DNA of 64,000 nt from Streptomyces caatingaensis (GTDB lineage Bacteria > Actinomycetota > Actinomycetes > Streptomycetales > Streptomycetaceae), in assembly GCF_001187435.1 (NCBI RefSeq), contig NZ_LFXA01000012.1:124001-188000 (forward strand), written 5' to 3'. Under the pieces are notes generated by a model. That model did no database searches, was not told the origin of the DNA, and saw nothing but the letters and a program-made list of their open reading frames with translations. Shown piece by piece: positions 41,372 through 51,657 of the stretch; positions within the stretch are counted from its first letter, which is position 1; each line of letters opens with the position of its first letter. The position numbers and the translations under genes are program-made.

Positions 41372-44300
41372 CATCCGCTCCCCCCGGCCTGGCCCGCCGC
41401 GTCCTCGACCGGATCCGCCGCGCCCCGTCCGCGCCCGCCGTCGTGGAGGGCGGCCGGGTCCTCGACGGCGCCGGCCTCGACGCCGGCTCCGCCGCCGTCG
41501 CCCGCGCCCTGCGCGCCCACGGCGTCCGCCCCGGGCAGGCCGTGGCGGTGTGCCTGCCGCGCTCGGCCCGGCTCGTCCAAGTGATGCTCGGCGCCCTGCG
41601 GTCGGGCGCGGTGGTGGTGCCGCTGGACGGGCAGAGCCCCGCCGCCCGGCAGCGGCACATCCTCACCGACTCGGGTGCCGTCGTCGTGGTGCACGACGGG
41701 ACGCCGCCCGCCGGCGCGGGCGAGGGCGTCACCGCCCTGGAGGCCGCGGCGCTCCTGGACGGCGCGGACCCCGCCGCCGACGGGCCGGTGACCGACGCGC
41801 CCGGCACGGCGTTCGTCTTCTACACCTCCGGAACCACCGGCCTGCCCAAGGGAGTCGAGGTCCCGGGCGCCGGCGTCCTGCGGCTGGCCCGGGAGGGCTG
41901 GCTGCGGCCCGGCGGCCCCAAGCGGCACGCCTGGCTGGCCAACCCGGCGTTCGACGCGCTCAACTTCGAGGTGTGGGTGCCGCTGCTGACCGGCGGCTGC
42001 TGCGTGGTGCTGGACGACGCGACGGTGCAGTCGCCCCACCTGCTGGCCGCCGCGCTGCGCGACACCCGCGTCGACGCCCTGTTCGTCACGGCGGCCCTCT
42101 TCAACGCCGTCGTCGACACCGTCCCCGACTGCTTCGCCGGCGTCGGCGAGGTGCTGATCGGCGGCGAGAAGCTCAACGCCCGTGTCGTCCGCGACTGGTA
42201 CCGCGCCAACCCGGACAGCGCCACCGTCCTGTACAACGCCTACGGCCCGACCGAGTGCACGACCTTCGCGCTGACCCACCCGATCCCGCGCGACTTCGAC
42301 GGGGACGCGGTGCCCATCGGCCGCCCCCTGCCCGGCACCGGCGCGCTCGCCGTCGTGGCCGGCGACCGCCCGGCCGCCCCGGGCGAGCTGGCCGAACTCC
42401 TGCTCTCCGGCGAGGGGTTGGCGGCCGGCTACCGCAACCTGCCCGAGGAGACCGCCCGCGCCTTCGTCCGCCTGCCCCGGCACGACGGCGGCCGCGAGCT
42501 CCACTACCGCAGCGGCGACCTCGTCCGGCTCGACGAGGACGGGCTCGTCACCTACGTCGGACGCGTCGACCGGCAGGTGAAGGTACGCGGCTTCCGCATC
42601 GAGCCCGGCGAGCTGGAAGAGCGCATCACCGCCCACCCGGCCGTCCGCCGGGCCCACGTGTGCGCCCGGCCCGACGCCGCCGGCGTACTGGAGCTGCTGG
42701 CCTTCGTCGTGACCGACGAGGCGCTGTCCTACGAGGAGTTCGACCGCCACCTCACCGCGGCCCTGCCCCCGTACATGCGCCCGCACCACGTCCACCGGGT
42801 GCCCGCCCTCCCCCGGAACGCCAACGGCAAGGTCGACGAGGCCGCGCTGCTCGCCCGCGCCGGCGAGCCCTGGCGGCCCGCGCGCACGGCGGACGGCGAC
42901 GCCGTCACACCGTGGCAGCGCGAGGTCCTGGCCCTGGCCGAGGAGGTGCTCGGCGTCATCGGCCTGCGGCCGGCCGACCGGTGGATCGCCTGCGGCGGCG
43001 ACTCCCTCAAGGCCCTGCGGCTGCGCTTCGAGGCGCGCCGCCGCTGGGGCTGCGAACCGCCGCGCACGGCCGTCGTCGACGGGGACTTCGCCTCCCTGGC
43101 CGCCGCCCTCGCCGCCGCGCGCGAGACGGGCACGGCCCCCTGCCCGCCCGTGCCCGCCCCGGCCGGCGCGACGACCGCGCCCGCCACCTCCGAACAGCAG
43201 CGGCTCTGGCTGCTCCAGCAGCAGGACCCCGGCTCCCGCGCCTACCACGTGCCGCTGGCCTTCCGGCTGGACGGCCCCGTGGACACCGGCGCGCTGCGCG
43301 AGGCGCTGCGCCTGCTGGTGGTACGCCACCCGGCACTCCGCACCGCCTTCGTCCCCTCGGCCGAGGGCCTGCGCCAGGAGACCGGCGCGCCCTACGACCC
43401 GTGGACGACCGGGACGGACACGGCCGAGGCGGCCGTGCGGGACTTCCTCGACGCGCCGTTCGACCTGGCCCGGCCCGAGCTCTTCCACGCCCGCTGGCTG
43501 CCCGACGGCACCGGCGGCGGAACGCTGCTGCTGCGCCTGCACCACATCGCCGTCGACGGCTGGTCGCTCAACGTGCTGTTCGCAGAGGTGTCGGCGGCCT
43601 ACGCGGACCTGGCCGCCGGAAGACGCCCGCAGGCGCCCGGCGCCGCGCCGACGCCCCTGGACTTCGCCGGATGGCAGGCCGAGTGGTTCGCCACGCCCGG
43701 CTACGCGGAGCAGCGCGCCGCGCTGCGCGGCCACTTGGCGGGACTGGACGAGGCGGAGCCCGTCCTGCCGTCCCTGCCCCGGCCGGACGGCTCCGGGCGG
43801 CTGCTGTGCACCGCGCTGGACGGCGAGCGGCGCGCCGTGCTCGACCGGCTCTGCGCCGGCCTGGGGCTGACCCGTTTCCAACTGCTGCTGGGCGTGTACG
43901 CGTGGAGCCTGTACGGGGTGGCGGGCCGGACCCGGCCGCGGCTGGCGGCCCCGGTCGCCAACCGGCCGGTGCGCGAATTCGCCGACAGCGTCGGCATGTT
44001 CGCCAACACCGTGCTGCTGCCCGTCGAGGTGGCGCCGCGCGAGAGCCTGCGCGGCCAACTGCTGCGCGAGGGCGAGCGCGTGAGGCAGGTGCTGGAGCGG
44101 CAGGACGTGGCGTTCGCGGACGTGCTCGCCGACCGGCCGTCCCGCACGGACGCCCCGCCGTTCGACTTCCTGTTCGTGCTGGAGAACACGGACTTCTCCG
44201 CGCTGGCCCTGCCGGGCGTCGAGGCGCGCCCGGTGTGGCACGCCCCGGCCGACGCCAAGTGCCCGCTGACCCTCTCCGTCGTGGAGCGCGGCGACGGCCT

Positions 44301-47300
44301 CGACCTGCTGTGGGAGTACGCCGCCGACCACTTCACGGCGGACGAGGTCGCGGCCGTGGACGGCCTCTTCCGGCAGGGCCTGGACGCGCTCGCCGAGGGC
44401 GGCGACGGCACCCCGGCCGAGCTGGTCGCCGGGCACCGGCGCGGCCTGCCCGAGCCCGGGCGGGCCCCGGAGGCCGAGCCCGCGTTCACCACGGTGGCCG
44501 AGGGCTTCGCCCGGCAGGCGCGCCGCACGCCGGACGCGACGGCGGTGGTGACGCCGGACGGCCGGCACGTCACTTACGCCCAACTCGCCTCGTACGCCTC
44601 GGGGCTGGCGGTCCGGCTGCGGGACCTGCACCCGCTGCCGCCCGCCGAGGTGCCCGCGAGCGTCGCGCTGTACCTGGAGCCCTCCGTCGAGCACGTGGCG
44701 GCGCTCCTCGCGCTGGCCCGGCTCGGCGTCACCGCCGTCCCGCTGGACCCCGCCTACCCGCCGGAGCTGCTGCGGCACGTGCTGGAGCAGGCGACGCCGC
44801 TGTGCGTGCTGGTGCCGCCGGGCGGCGCACCTGCGCTCGACGCGATCGCCCCGGACGGACTCGCCCGGCACGCGGTGGAGTTGCGGGACGACGCGCCGGC
44901 GCCGGGCGCGGCGGATCTGCCCGAGGCCCCCGCCCACGGCAGCGCCCGCCCCCTGTACACCCTGTTCACCTCCGGCTCCACGGGCCGCCCCAAGGGCGTC
45001 CAGGTGCCGGACGCGACCCTGTGCAACCTGCTGCGCTGGCAGGAGACGGACGGGGGGCTCGCGGGCCCCGCGGTCACCCAGCAGTTCTCCATGCTGTCGT
45101 TCGACGTGTCGTTCCAGGAGATCCTCACCACCCTGACCGGCGGCGGCCGCCTGCACCTGGTCCGGCCCGGCTGGCGGCAGGACGTGCCGGCCCTGCTCGA
45201 CCAGCTCGAAACGGCCGGTGTCGAGCGGCTCTTCCTGCCGTACGTGGCCCTCCAGCTCCTCGCCGAGCACGGGGTGCGACTGGGCCGCTACCCGTCACGG
45301 CTGCGCGAAGTCGTCACCGCCGGCGAGCAGTTGCTGTGCACCGACGCGGTGCGCGCCTGGTTCGCGGGGCTGCCGGGGGCCCGGCTGTTCAACCACTACG
45401 GGCCGACCGAGACGCACGTCGTCAGCGGACTGTGCCTGGACGGCGACCCGGCGGCCTGGCCGTCCCGCCCGGCGATCGGCCGCCCGGTGGCCGGCGCCCG
45501 GCTGCGGGTGGTGGACGCGGCGGGCGAGCCCGTGCCGCCGGGCTGCCCCGGCAGCCTGCTGATCGGCGGGCCCATGGCCGCCCCCTGCTACCTGGGCGAC
45601 CCGGAGCTCAACGCCTCCCGCTTCACCGAGGTCCCGGGCGCCGGGACCTTCTACCGCAGCGGCGACCGCGCCTTCTTCGACCGGCAGGGCCTGCTGCACT
45701 ACCTCGGCCGCGAGGACCAGCAGGTCAAACTGAGCGGCCACCGGCTCGAACTCGGCCAGGTCGAGGCGGCGTTGCTGCGCCACCCCGCCGTCGTCAACGC
45801 GGTCGTGGTGGCGGACGGCGGACGCCTGGCGGCCTGCCTCCAGTGCCACGGCGAGCCCCCGACCGCCGACGAACTGACCGCCCACCTGGGCGAATTGCTG
45901 CCCTCGCACGTGCGCGTCGACCGCTTCCGCGTCACCGACGCGCTGCCGCTGACCCCCAGCGGCAAGCTCGACCGGCGGCGCGCCCTCGCCGCGCCGGGCA
46001 GGGACCTGCGCCCGCGGGCCGCAGCCGGGCCCGCGCCGTCGCCGCTGGAGGCACGGCTCTCCGCGCTGCTGGAGGAGGTGCTCGGCCGCCCCGTCGCCCC
46101 CGACGACCGCTTCTTCGACGCCGGCGCCTCCAGCCTCGACCTGATGCGCTTCCACCTGCGCTGCACGGACGAACCCGGACTGGACTTCTCCATACCGGAC
46201 TTGTTCGAGCACGTCACGGTGCGGCGGCTGGCCCGCTTCCTGGAGCCGGCCGGCCCGGCCGCGGCACCGGACCGCACGCCGGCCGCGGGCGGCGACGAGC
46301 CCGTCGCCGTCGTCGGCATGGCCGTCCGGCTGCCCGGCGCCGACGACCTCGCCGCCTTCTGGGAGCTCGTCCGCGAAGGACGGCGCGGCATCGAGCACTT
46401 CGAGGCGGACGACGGCCTGGTCGGGGCCCGCAGCCAGCTGTCCGGGCCGCTGGACTTCGACCCGGGGCACTTCGGGGTCAGCCGCCAGGAGGCCCGGCTG
46501 ATGGATCCGCAGCAGCGGCACCTGCTGATGGCCTCGGTGCAGGCCCTGGCGCACGCCGGCCTCGGCGGCGGCCCGGCGGCGCGCCGCACCGGCATCGTCG
46601 CGGGCTGCGGCGAGAACACCTACTTCCAGTCGCTGCTGCGCGACGCCGACCCGGCGGCGCTGCCCGACGGGTTCCGGCTGGCGCAGCACCACGACAAGGA
46701 CTTCCTGACGACCAAGGTCGCCTACCATCTGGGGCTGACCGGCCCGGCGTTCACCGTCCAGGCCGCCTGCTCCAGTTCGCTGCTGGCCGTCCACGTGGCC
46801 GCCGGGCTGCTGCGGCAGGGCGACGCGGAGGTGATGCTCGCCGGCGGCGTCCTCGTGGATCCGACCCTCACCGGCGGCTACCGCTACCAGCCGCAGCACA
46901 TCTTCTCCCCCGACGGGCACTGCCGCCCCTTCAGCGACGACGCCGCGGGGACGGTCGGCGCCAGCGGGGTCGGCGTGGTCGTGCTCAAGCCGCTGCGGCT
47001 GGCCCGGCGGGACGGGGACACCGTCTACGCCGTGGTCACCGGCTCGGCGGTCAACAACGACGGCGCGGAGAAGATGAGTTACAGCGCTCCCTCGCTGGCC
47101 GGGCAGCGCGAGGTGATCCGCGCCGCGCTGCGCCGCAGCGGCCGTGACGCCGCCGACCTCGGCTACGTCGAGGCGCACGGCACGGGCACCCGGCTCGGCG
47201 ACCCGGTCGAGGTGGGCGCGCTGCGGCAGGCGTACGGCCTGGAGGAGCCGGGCCGGTGCGCGCTGTCGTCGGTCAAGAGCCAGCTCGGGCACCTGGGCGC

Positions 47301-50300
47301 GGCGGCGGGCGTCGTCGGCCTGGTCCGCGCCGCGCTGGCCGTGCACCACGGGATCGTCCCGCCCACCGTCGGCTTCCGCCGCCTCAACCCCCAAATCCCC
47401 TCGGAGCGCCTGCCGTTCAGGATCCCGGCGGCGGCGGAGCCCTGGCCCGAGGGGCGGCCGCGGGTGGCCGCGGTGAGCAGCTTCGGCATCGGCGGCACCA
47501 ACGTCCACCTGGTGCTGGAGGCCGGCGACCCGGCGGACGCGCCGCGTGACGTCCCGGTGCCCGTGCCCGTCCTGCCGCTGTCCAGTGCCGGCGAGGCCGG
47601 TCTGCGCGCCGACGCGGCGCGGATCGCCGACTACCTGCGGGAGCGGCCGGAGGAGTACGGGCGGGTGCTGCGGCACCTGCAGGCCGGACGCCCGGCCCTG
47701 GCCCGGCGGGCGGCGGCGGTGTGCGCCGACGCGGCCGAGGCGGTGGCCTGGCTGCGGACGGTGACCGGCGGCACCGCCGTGACGGCGGACGGGACGACCC
47801 TGGCCGCCGAGGACGTGCCGCCCGGGGAGCTGGCGGCCGCCTGGCTGGCCGGCGCGGAGGTCCGGTGGCCCGGAGGTACGGCACAGGCACCGTGGGACTT
47901 CCCGCCGCCCGCCTTCGACCTGGACCGCTACGTCGTGCGAACCGCCCCTGCCGCACCCGGGCCGCCCCCCGGGCCCGCCTGGCCGGAGCGGCTCCCGCAG
48001 AGCGCGTGGCTGCACCAGCCGCACTGGGTGCGGTGGCGGCACGCGTCCGGCACGGCGGCCTCCCGCGGCGCCGGCACGCTGGTGGTGCTGACGGACGGCC
48101 CCCTGCCGTCCGGGGCGCTGCGCCCGTTCGAGGCGGTGTACGAGCGCGTGGTGCACGTCCGCGCCGCGGCGGCCTTCGCCCGTGCCGGCGCGGACCGCTA
48201 CGAGGCCGACCCGGCCGAACCGGCGTCGCTGCGGCGGGTGCTGGACGCGCTCACCGGCGCCGGGGCCACCGGCGTCGACTGGCTGCACGCCCTTCCCCTC
48301 GCCGTCGAGGGGGAGCCGGACGAGGAGACGCTGGAACGCGCCCGGTGGGCCTGCCTCGACACACCCGCCGCGCTGCTCCGGGCCGCCGCCGGCCTCCCCG
48401 CCGGGACGCGGCTGCGCCCGTGGTGGCTGTCGTACGGCGCCCAGCCCGTCGAGGGCCCCGTCGTCCGGCCCGAACTCGGCCTGCTGGCCGGCGCGTCCGA
48501 GGTCGTCCCGCAGGAGTGCGGCGTCGAGGGCCGCTGGGTGGACCTGCCCGGCCGCGACCCGGCCGGGTGGGCGCCGCTGGCCGCCCTGCTGGCCGCGGCG
48601 GCCGCGGGCGGGGAGCCGCCGCGCCGGCTGGCGCTGCGGCAGGGCTACTGGTGGCGGCAGGCGCTGCTGCCGGTGCCCGCCCCCGCCCCCGCGCCGGAAC
48701 ACCCGGCGGGGCCCGGCACGTACGTGGTCCTCGGCGGCACCGGCGGCATCGGCCGGAGCGTCGCGGCCCGGCTGCTGGACGGCCCGGACCGCCGCGTCGT
48801 CCTGGTGGCCCGCCGCGCGGAACTGCCGGAGGAACTGGAACCGTGGGCCGGCCGGGTCGACCTGCTGGAGGCGGACCTGGCCACGGCGGCGCCGGAGGAG
48901 GTCCTCGCCCGTCTCGCCCGCGTCGCCCCGCGCGTCGACGGCGTCGTGCACGCGGCGGGTGTGGCGGCGGGCGGGCTGCTGGCCCGGCGCGACGCCGCCG
49001 CCGCGCGGCACGCCTCGGCGGCCAAGGTGCGCGGCGCGCTCCTGGTGGAGCGGCTGATCGAGCGGCACCGGCCGGCGTTCGCCGTGTACTGCTCGTCGAT
49101 GTCCGCGCAGTTCGGCGGCGTGGGGCAGTTCGACTACGCCGCCGCCAACGGGCTGCTCGACGGGTTCGCCCGGTACGGGGGCGGCGACGGCGGGACGACG
49201 CTGCGGGTCGGTATCGACTGGGACGTCTGGAACGAGACCGGCATGGCGCTGGGCGCGCCGGAGGCCGACGCGCGCCACCGGGCGCACCTCGCGGTGGGCC
49301 TGACGGTGAAGGAGGGGCAGCGGCTGTTCGCCGACGCCCTGCGGCTGGGGCTTCCCCAACTCCTCGTGTGCACCACGGAGATGGAGCAGGCGCGCGTCTT
49401 CTACGCGCCGCGGCCCGGGACGGCTCCCGTCGCGGCGCCGGCTTCGGCACCGGCGCCGGTTCCGGCCGCCGGGCGGCTCGCGGACTGGCTGTGCCGGTCC
49501 CTCGGTGTCGACGCCCTCGACCCCGAGGCGTCCCTGTACGACCTCGGCGCCGACTCGCTCACCCTGCTCGACCTGATCAGCACGGTCCAGGAGGAGTACG
49601 GCGTCGAGCTCGAACTGTCGCGGCTGAGCCACCGGGTGAGCCTGTCCGAGGTGCTGGAGCACCTCGCCGCGGCCACCGCCGGTCCGCAGGGCGACGCGCG
49701 GGGGGACGCCGCGGAGGCCGTGCCGCTGGACGTCTGGCAGGAGGGCACGGGCGGTGACGTCCTGTGCCTGGTGCACCCGGTCGGCGGGGACGTCCAGGCG
49801 TACCGCGAGCTGGTGTCGGCCCTCGATCCCCGGCTGACCGTCTGCCTGATCACCGACCCGGGGCTGCGCGGCGACGAGGCCCCCGGCTGGACGGTCGCCG
49901 AGCGCGCGGCCCGCTACCTCGCGGCGCTGCGCGGCCGTTTCCCCCGGGACGCGTGGCGCTGGCGGCTGGCGGGCTGGTCGTTCGGCGCGTGGGTGGCCCA
50001 GGCGATGGCGGCCGGGGCCGAGGCGTCCGACGGGCCGGTCGCGGAGCTGTACCTGCTCGACCCGCCGCCGCCCGGCGCCGGGAAGGACGCCGTGGAGTAC
50101 GACGAGGAGCGGCTGGAGCGGCTCTTCGCCCGGGAGCTGGCCGAGGCGGGCTCCGGCGGCCCGGCGGGGCCGGAGGCCCGCGCGTACGCCGAGCGGCTGG
50201 CGCGCTGCTGCCGGGCGAACCTGGCCGGCATGGCGGGCCACGAACCGCCGCCGCTGCCCGCCACGCCGGTCCGGCTGTGGCTGGCGGGCCGGGCGGAGAC

Positions 50301-50490
50301 CGGGCTGCCGGCCCGCCGGCCGGCCGAGGAGCAGGGCCTGTTGTGGCGGGAGCGGTTGCCGCTGCTGGCGGAGGCGCGGTGCCTGGACACCACGCACTAC
50401 GGGATCGTCCGGGCGCCGCACGTGGCGGTGGTCGCCGAGGCCGTCAACGCGGCGTGCGCCCCGGCGGCGGGAGCGTCCGCCCGCACCTGA
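41368..50490 (+). CDS. Hybrid NRPS-PKS, A-PCP-C-A-PCP-KS-KR-ACP-TE, PKS module without AT
   Basis: 3040 residues; the ATG overlaps the previous stop as ATGA. A1 (FYTSGTTGLPKG, about 150) has no C domain before it, so it loads; its code reads D-A-F-V-L-G-A-T-F-K, closest to valine or a branched residue. PCP1 GGDSL (about 543). C HHIAVDG (about 726). A2 (FTSGSTGRPKG, about 1200) reads D-V-Q-F-V-A-H-V-V-K, a proline code. PCP2 GASSL (about 1588). KS has AACSSS (about 1803), EAHGTGT and KSQLGH. No AT signature follows; a trans-AT-like linker leads to a KR (LGGTGGIG about 2451) with Lys, Ser, Tyr and Asn present and no LDD. ACP GADSL (about 2728). TE GWSFG (about 2870), His near 3010. Predicted chain: residue-Pro-CH(OH)-CH2-CO, i.e. 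a proline-derived hydroxy acid like detoxinine. Malonyl must come from an AT in trans, probably fatty-acid FabD. Confidence 0.93.
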   Translation: MTSAPPGLARRVLDRIRRAPSAPAVVEGGRVLDGAGLDAGSAAVARALRAHGVRPGQAVAVCLPRSARLVQVMLGALRSGAVVVPLDGQSPAARQRHILTDSGAVVVVHDGTPPAGAGEGVTALEAAALLDGADPAADGPVTDAPGTAFVFYTSGTTGLPKGVEVPGAGVLRLAREGWLRPGGPKRHAWLANPAFDALNFEVWVPLLTGGCCVVLDDATVQSPHLLAAALRDTRVDALFVTAALFNAVVDTVPDCFAGVGEVLIGGEKLNARVVRDWYRANPDSATVLYNAYGPTECTTFALTHPIPRDFDGDAVPIGRPLPGTGALAVVAGDRPAAPGELAELLLSGEGLAAGYRNLPEETARAFVRLPRHDGGRELHYRSGDLVRLDEDGLVTYVGRVDRQVKVRGFRIEPGELEERITAHPAVRRAHVCARPDAAGVLELLAFVVTDEALSYEEFDRHLTAALPPYMRPHHVHRVPALPRNANGKVDEAALLARAGEPWRPARTADGDAVTPWQREVLALAEEVLGVIGLRPADRWIACGGDSLKALRLRFEARRRWGCEPPRTAVVDGDFASLAAALAAARETGTAPCPPVPAPAGATTAPATSEQQRLWLLQQQDPGSRAYHVPLAFRLDGPVDTGALREALRLLVVRHPALRTAFVPSAEGLRQETGAPYDPWTTGTDTAEAAVRDFLDAPFDLARPELFHARWLPDGTGGGTLLLRLHHIAVDGWSLNVLFAEVSAAYADLAAGRRPQAPGAAPTPLDFAGWQAEWFATPGYAEQRAALRGHLAGLDEAEPVLPSLPRPDGSGRLLCTALDGERRAVLDRLCAGLGLTRFQLLLGVYAWSLYGVAGRTRPRLAAPVANRPVREFADSVGMFANTVLLPVEVAPRESLRGQLLREGERVRQVLERQDVAFADVLADRPSRTDAPPFDFLFVLENTDFSALALPGVEARPVWHAPADAKCPLTLSVVERGDGLDLLWEYAADHFTADEVAAVDGLFRQGLDALAEGGDGTPAELVAGHRRGLPEPGRAPEAEPAFTTVAEGFARQARRTPDATAVVTPDGRHVTYAQLASYASGLAVRLRDLHPLPPAEVPASVALYLEPSVEHVAALLALARLGVTAVPLDPAYPPELLRHVLEQATPLCVLVPPGGAPALDAIAPDGLARHAVELRDDAPAPGAADLPEAPAHGSARPLYTLFTSGSTGRPKGVQVPDATLCNLLRWQETDGGLAGPAVTQQFSMLSFDVSFQEILTTLTGGGRLHLVRPGWRQDVPALLDQLETAGVERLFLPYVALQLLAEHGVRLGRYPSRLREVVTAGEQLLCTDAVRAWFAGLPGARLFNHYGPTETHVVSGLCLDGDPAAWPSRPAIGRPVAGARLRVVDAAGEPVPPGCPGSLLIGGPMAAPCYLGDPELNASRFTEVPGAGTFYRSGDRAFFDRQGLLHYLGREDQQVKLSGHRLELGQVEAALLRHPAVVNAVVVADGGRLAACLQCHGEPPTADELTAHLGELLPSHVRVDRFRVTDALPLTPSGKLDRRRALAAPGRDLRPRAAAGPAPSPLEARLSALLEEVLGRPVAPDDRFFDAGASSLDLMRFHLRCTDEPGLDFSIPDLFEHVTVRRLARFLEPAGPAAAPDRTPAAGGDEPVAVVGMAVRLPGADDLAAFWELVREGRRGIEHFEADDGLVGARSQLSGPLDFDPGHFGVSRQEARLMDPQQRHLLMASVQALAHAGLGGGPAARRTGIVAGCGENTYFQSLLRDADPAALPDGFRLAQHHDKDFLTTKVAYHLGLTGPAFTVQAACSSSLLAVHVAAGLLRQGDAEVMLAGGVLVDPTLTGGYRYQPQHIFSPDGHCRPFSDDAAGTVGASGVGVVVLKPLRLARRDGDTVYAVVTGSAVNNDGAEKMSYSAPSLAGQREVIRAALRRSGRDAADLGYVEAHGTGTRLGDPVEVGALRQAYGLEEPGRCALSSVKSQLGHLGAAAGVVGLVRAALAVHHGIVPPTVGFRRLNPQIPSERLPFRIPAAAEPWPEGRPRVAAVSSFGIGGTNVHLVLEAGDPADAPRDVPVPVPVLPLSSAGEAGLRADAARIADYLRERPEEYGRVLRHLQAGRPALARRAAAVCADAAEAVAWLRTVTGGTAVTADGTTLAAEDVPPGELAAAWLAGAEVRWPGGTAQAPWDFPPPAFDLDRYVVRTAPAAPGPPPGPAWPERLPQSAWLHQPHWVRWRHASGTAASRGAGTLVVLTDGPLPSGALRPFEAVYERVVHVRAAAAFARAGADRYEADPAEPASLRRVLDALTGAGATGVDWLHALPLAVEGEPDEETLERARWACLDTPAALLRAAAGLPAGTRLRPWWLSYGAQPVEGPVVRPELGLLAGASEVVPQECGVEGRWVDLPGRDPAGWAPLAALLAAAAAGGEPPRRLALRQGYWWRQALLPVPAPAPAPEHPAGPGTYVVLGGTGGIGRSVAARLLDGPDRRVVLVARRAELPEELEPWAGRVDLLEADLATAAPEEVLARLARVAPRVDGVVHAAGVAAGGLLARRDAAAARHASAAKVRGALLVERLIERHRPAFAVYCSSMSAQFGGVGQFDYAAANGLLDGFARYGGGDGGTTLRVGIDWDVWNETGMALGAPEADARHRAHLAVGLTVKEGQRLFADALRLGLPQLLVCTTEMEQARVFYAPRPGTAPVAAPASAPAPVPAAGRLADWLCRSLGVDALDPEASLYDLGADSLTLLDLISTVQEEYGVELELSRLSHRVSLSEVLEHLAAATAGPQGDARGDAAEAVPLDVWQEGTGGDVLCLVHPVGGDVQAYRELVSALDPRLTVCLITDPGLRGDEAPGWTVAERAARYLAALRGRFPRDAWRWRLAGWSFGAWVAQAMAAGAEASDGPVAELYLLDPPPPGAGKDAVEYDEERLERLFARELAEAGSGGPAGPEARAYAERLARCCRANLAGMAGHEPPPLPATPVRLWLAGRAETGLPARRPAEEQGLLWRERLPLLAEARCLDTTHYGIVRAPHVAVVAEAVNAACAPAAGASART

Positions 50491-50493
50491 ACC

Positions 50494-50534
50494 GGTCCGG
50501 GCCCGGCGGACACCCCCGCCGCCGGGTCCGGGCC
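50494..50534 (+). terminator. GC hairpin after the hybrid gene
   Basis: A 16-bp stem (50494-50509 with 50519-50534, two G-T pairs) with a 9-nt loop starts 4 nt past the hybrid stop codon. There is no T-run. It may reduce read-through into the tailoring genes, which start at 50596. Confidence 0.55.
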
Positions 50535-50595
50535 ACCCCCGACCACCGTCACCGACCGCCGACCAACCGACGAACCGAGGCCGAGAGCACGTCCC

Positions 50596-51657
50596 ATGAA
50601 TCCCTACCAGTCACTCCCGCCCCGCTCCTTCTGGCGGACGGCGGTCGCCGAACCCGCGTGGGCGGACATCGACGGCCTGTGGACCCCGAAGTTCGCCATC
50701 GGCCAGGACGACGTCCTCCTCACGGCCGGGTCCTGCTTCGCCCGGCACATCGGCCGCGCCCTGCGCGACCGGGGCATGAACTGGCGCGACGCCGAGCTCG
50801 CTCCCCCGGGCCTGACGCCGGAGCAGCGCCGGGACCGCCACTTCGGCGTCTTTTCCTTCCGCACCGGCAACATCTACACCGCCGCCGTGCTGCGGCAGTG
50901 GTTCGCCTGGGCGCTGGGCGCCGAGGAGCCGCCCCGCGAGGTGTGGCGGGAGGACGGCCGCTGGTACGACCCCTGCCGTCCGTCCGTCGAACCGGCCGGG
51001 CACGCCTCCCCCGACGAGCTGTTCGCCGCCCGCGCCGCCACGCTCGCCGCGATCCGCGGGGCCCTCGCCGAGGCGGACTGCCTGATCTTCACGCTGGGGC
51101 TGACCGAGGCGTGGCGCGACACCGCCGACGGCACGGTGCTCCCGGTGTGCCCGGGCACCGTGCGCGGCACCTTCGACCCCGCGCGGCACGTCTTCCACAA
51201 CTTCACCTTCGAGGAGGTGCGCAGGGACCTGACCGCCGCCGTCGAGCTGGCCCGGTCCGTCAACCCGGGGCTGCGGGTGCTGCTCACCGTCTCGCCGGTG
51301 CCGCTCACGGCGACCGCCACCGGCGGCCACGCGCTGACGGCCACCACGCACTCGAAGGCGGTCCTGCGGGCCGTCGCCGGTGAACTGGCCGCCGGACACG
51401 AGGACATCGACTACTTCCCGGCGTACGAGATCGTGACGGGCACCCCGTTCCGGGGCGCGTTCTTCGAGCCCAACCTGCGCACGGTGACGCGGGAGGGCGT
51501 CGCCTTCGTCATGGACCGGTTCTTCGGCGCGCTCGCCGGCCGGCCCGGGGCCGCCACGGGCCCGTCCGCAACCGCCCCCGACCGCCACGACCGGCCCACC
51601 GCCGGAGAGGACTTCTGGTGTGACGACGCCGTACTCGACTACTACAACGCCCGCTAG
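50596..51657 (+). CDS. GSCFA-domain protein (SGNH-like esterase/acyltransferase family)
   Basis: 353 residues. The family-naming motif appears intact as LTAGSCFARHIG (about residues 36-47), followed by FSFRTGNIYTA, LIFTLGLTEAW and LLTVSPVPLTAT, all regular GSCFA landmarks. The family is related to SGNH hydrolases and poorly characterised; members occur beside biosynthetic genes and may hydrolyse or transfer acyl groups. Ribosome site is weak. The 3' end overlaps the next gene by 38 bp, so the two are translationally linked. In a detoxin-type pathway the core alcohols are esterified, and an enzyme of this fold could add or remove such an ester (inference). The last 40 residues are Pro/Ala-rich and likely disordered. 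Confidence 0.82.
   Translation: MNPYQSLPPRSFWRTAVAEPAWADIDGLWTPKFAIGQDDVLLTAGSCFARHIGRALRDRGMNWRDAELAPPGLTPEQRRDRHFGVFSFRTGNIYTAAVLRQWFAWALGAEEPPREVWREDGRWYDPCRPSVEPAGHASPDELFAARAATLAAIRGALAEADCLIFTLGLTEAWRDTADGTVLPVCPGTVRGTFDPARHVFHNFTFEEVRRDLTAAVELARSVNPGLRVLLTVSPVPLTATATGGHALTATTHSKAVLRAVAGELAAGHEDIDYFPAYEIVTGTPFRGAFFEPNLRTVTREGVAFVMDRFFGALAGRPGAATGPSATAPDRHDRPTAGEDFWCDDAVLDYYNAR

Noticed and set aside
33373..50421. Very long minus-strand open frames opposite the regulator, NRPS and hybrid genes
   Set aside because: Shadows of the plus-strand genes; no motifs, and codon third positions disagree with Streptomyces coding bias.
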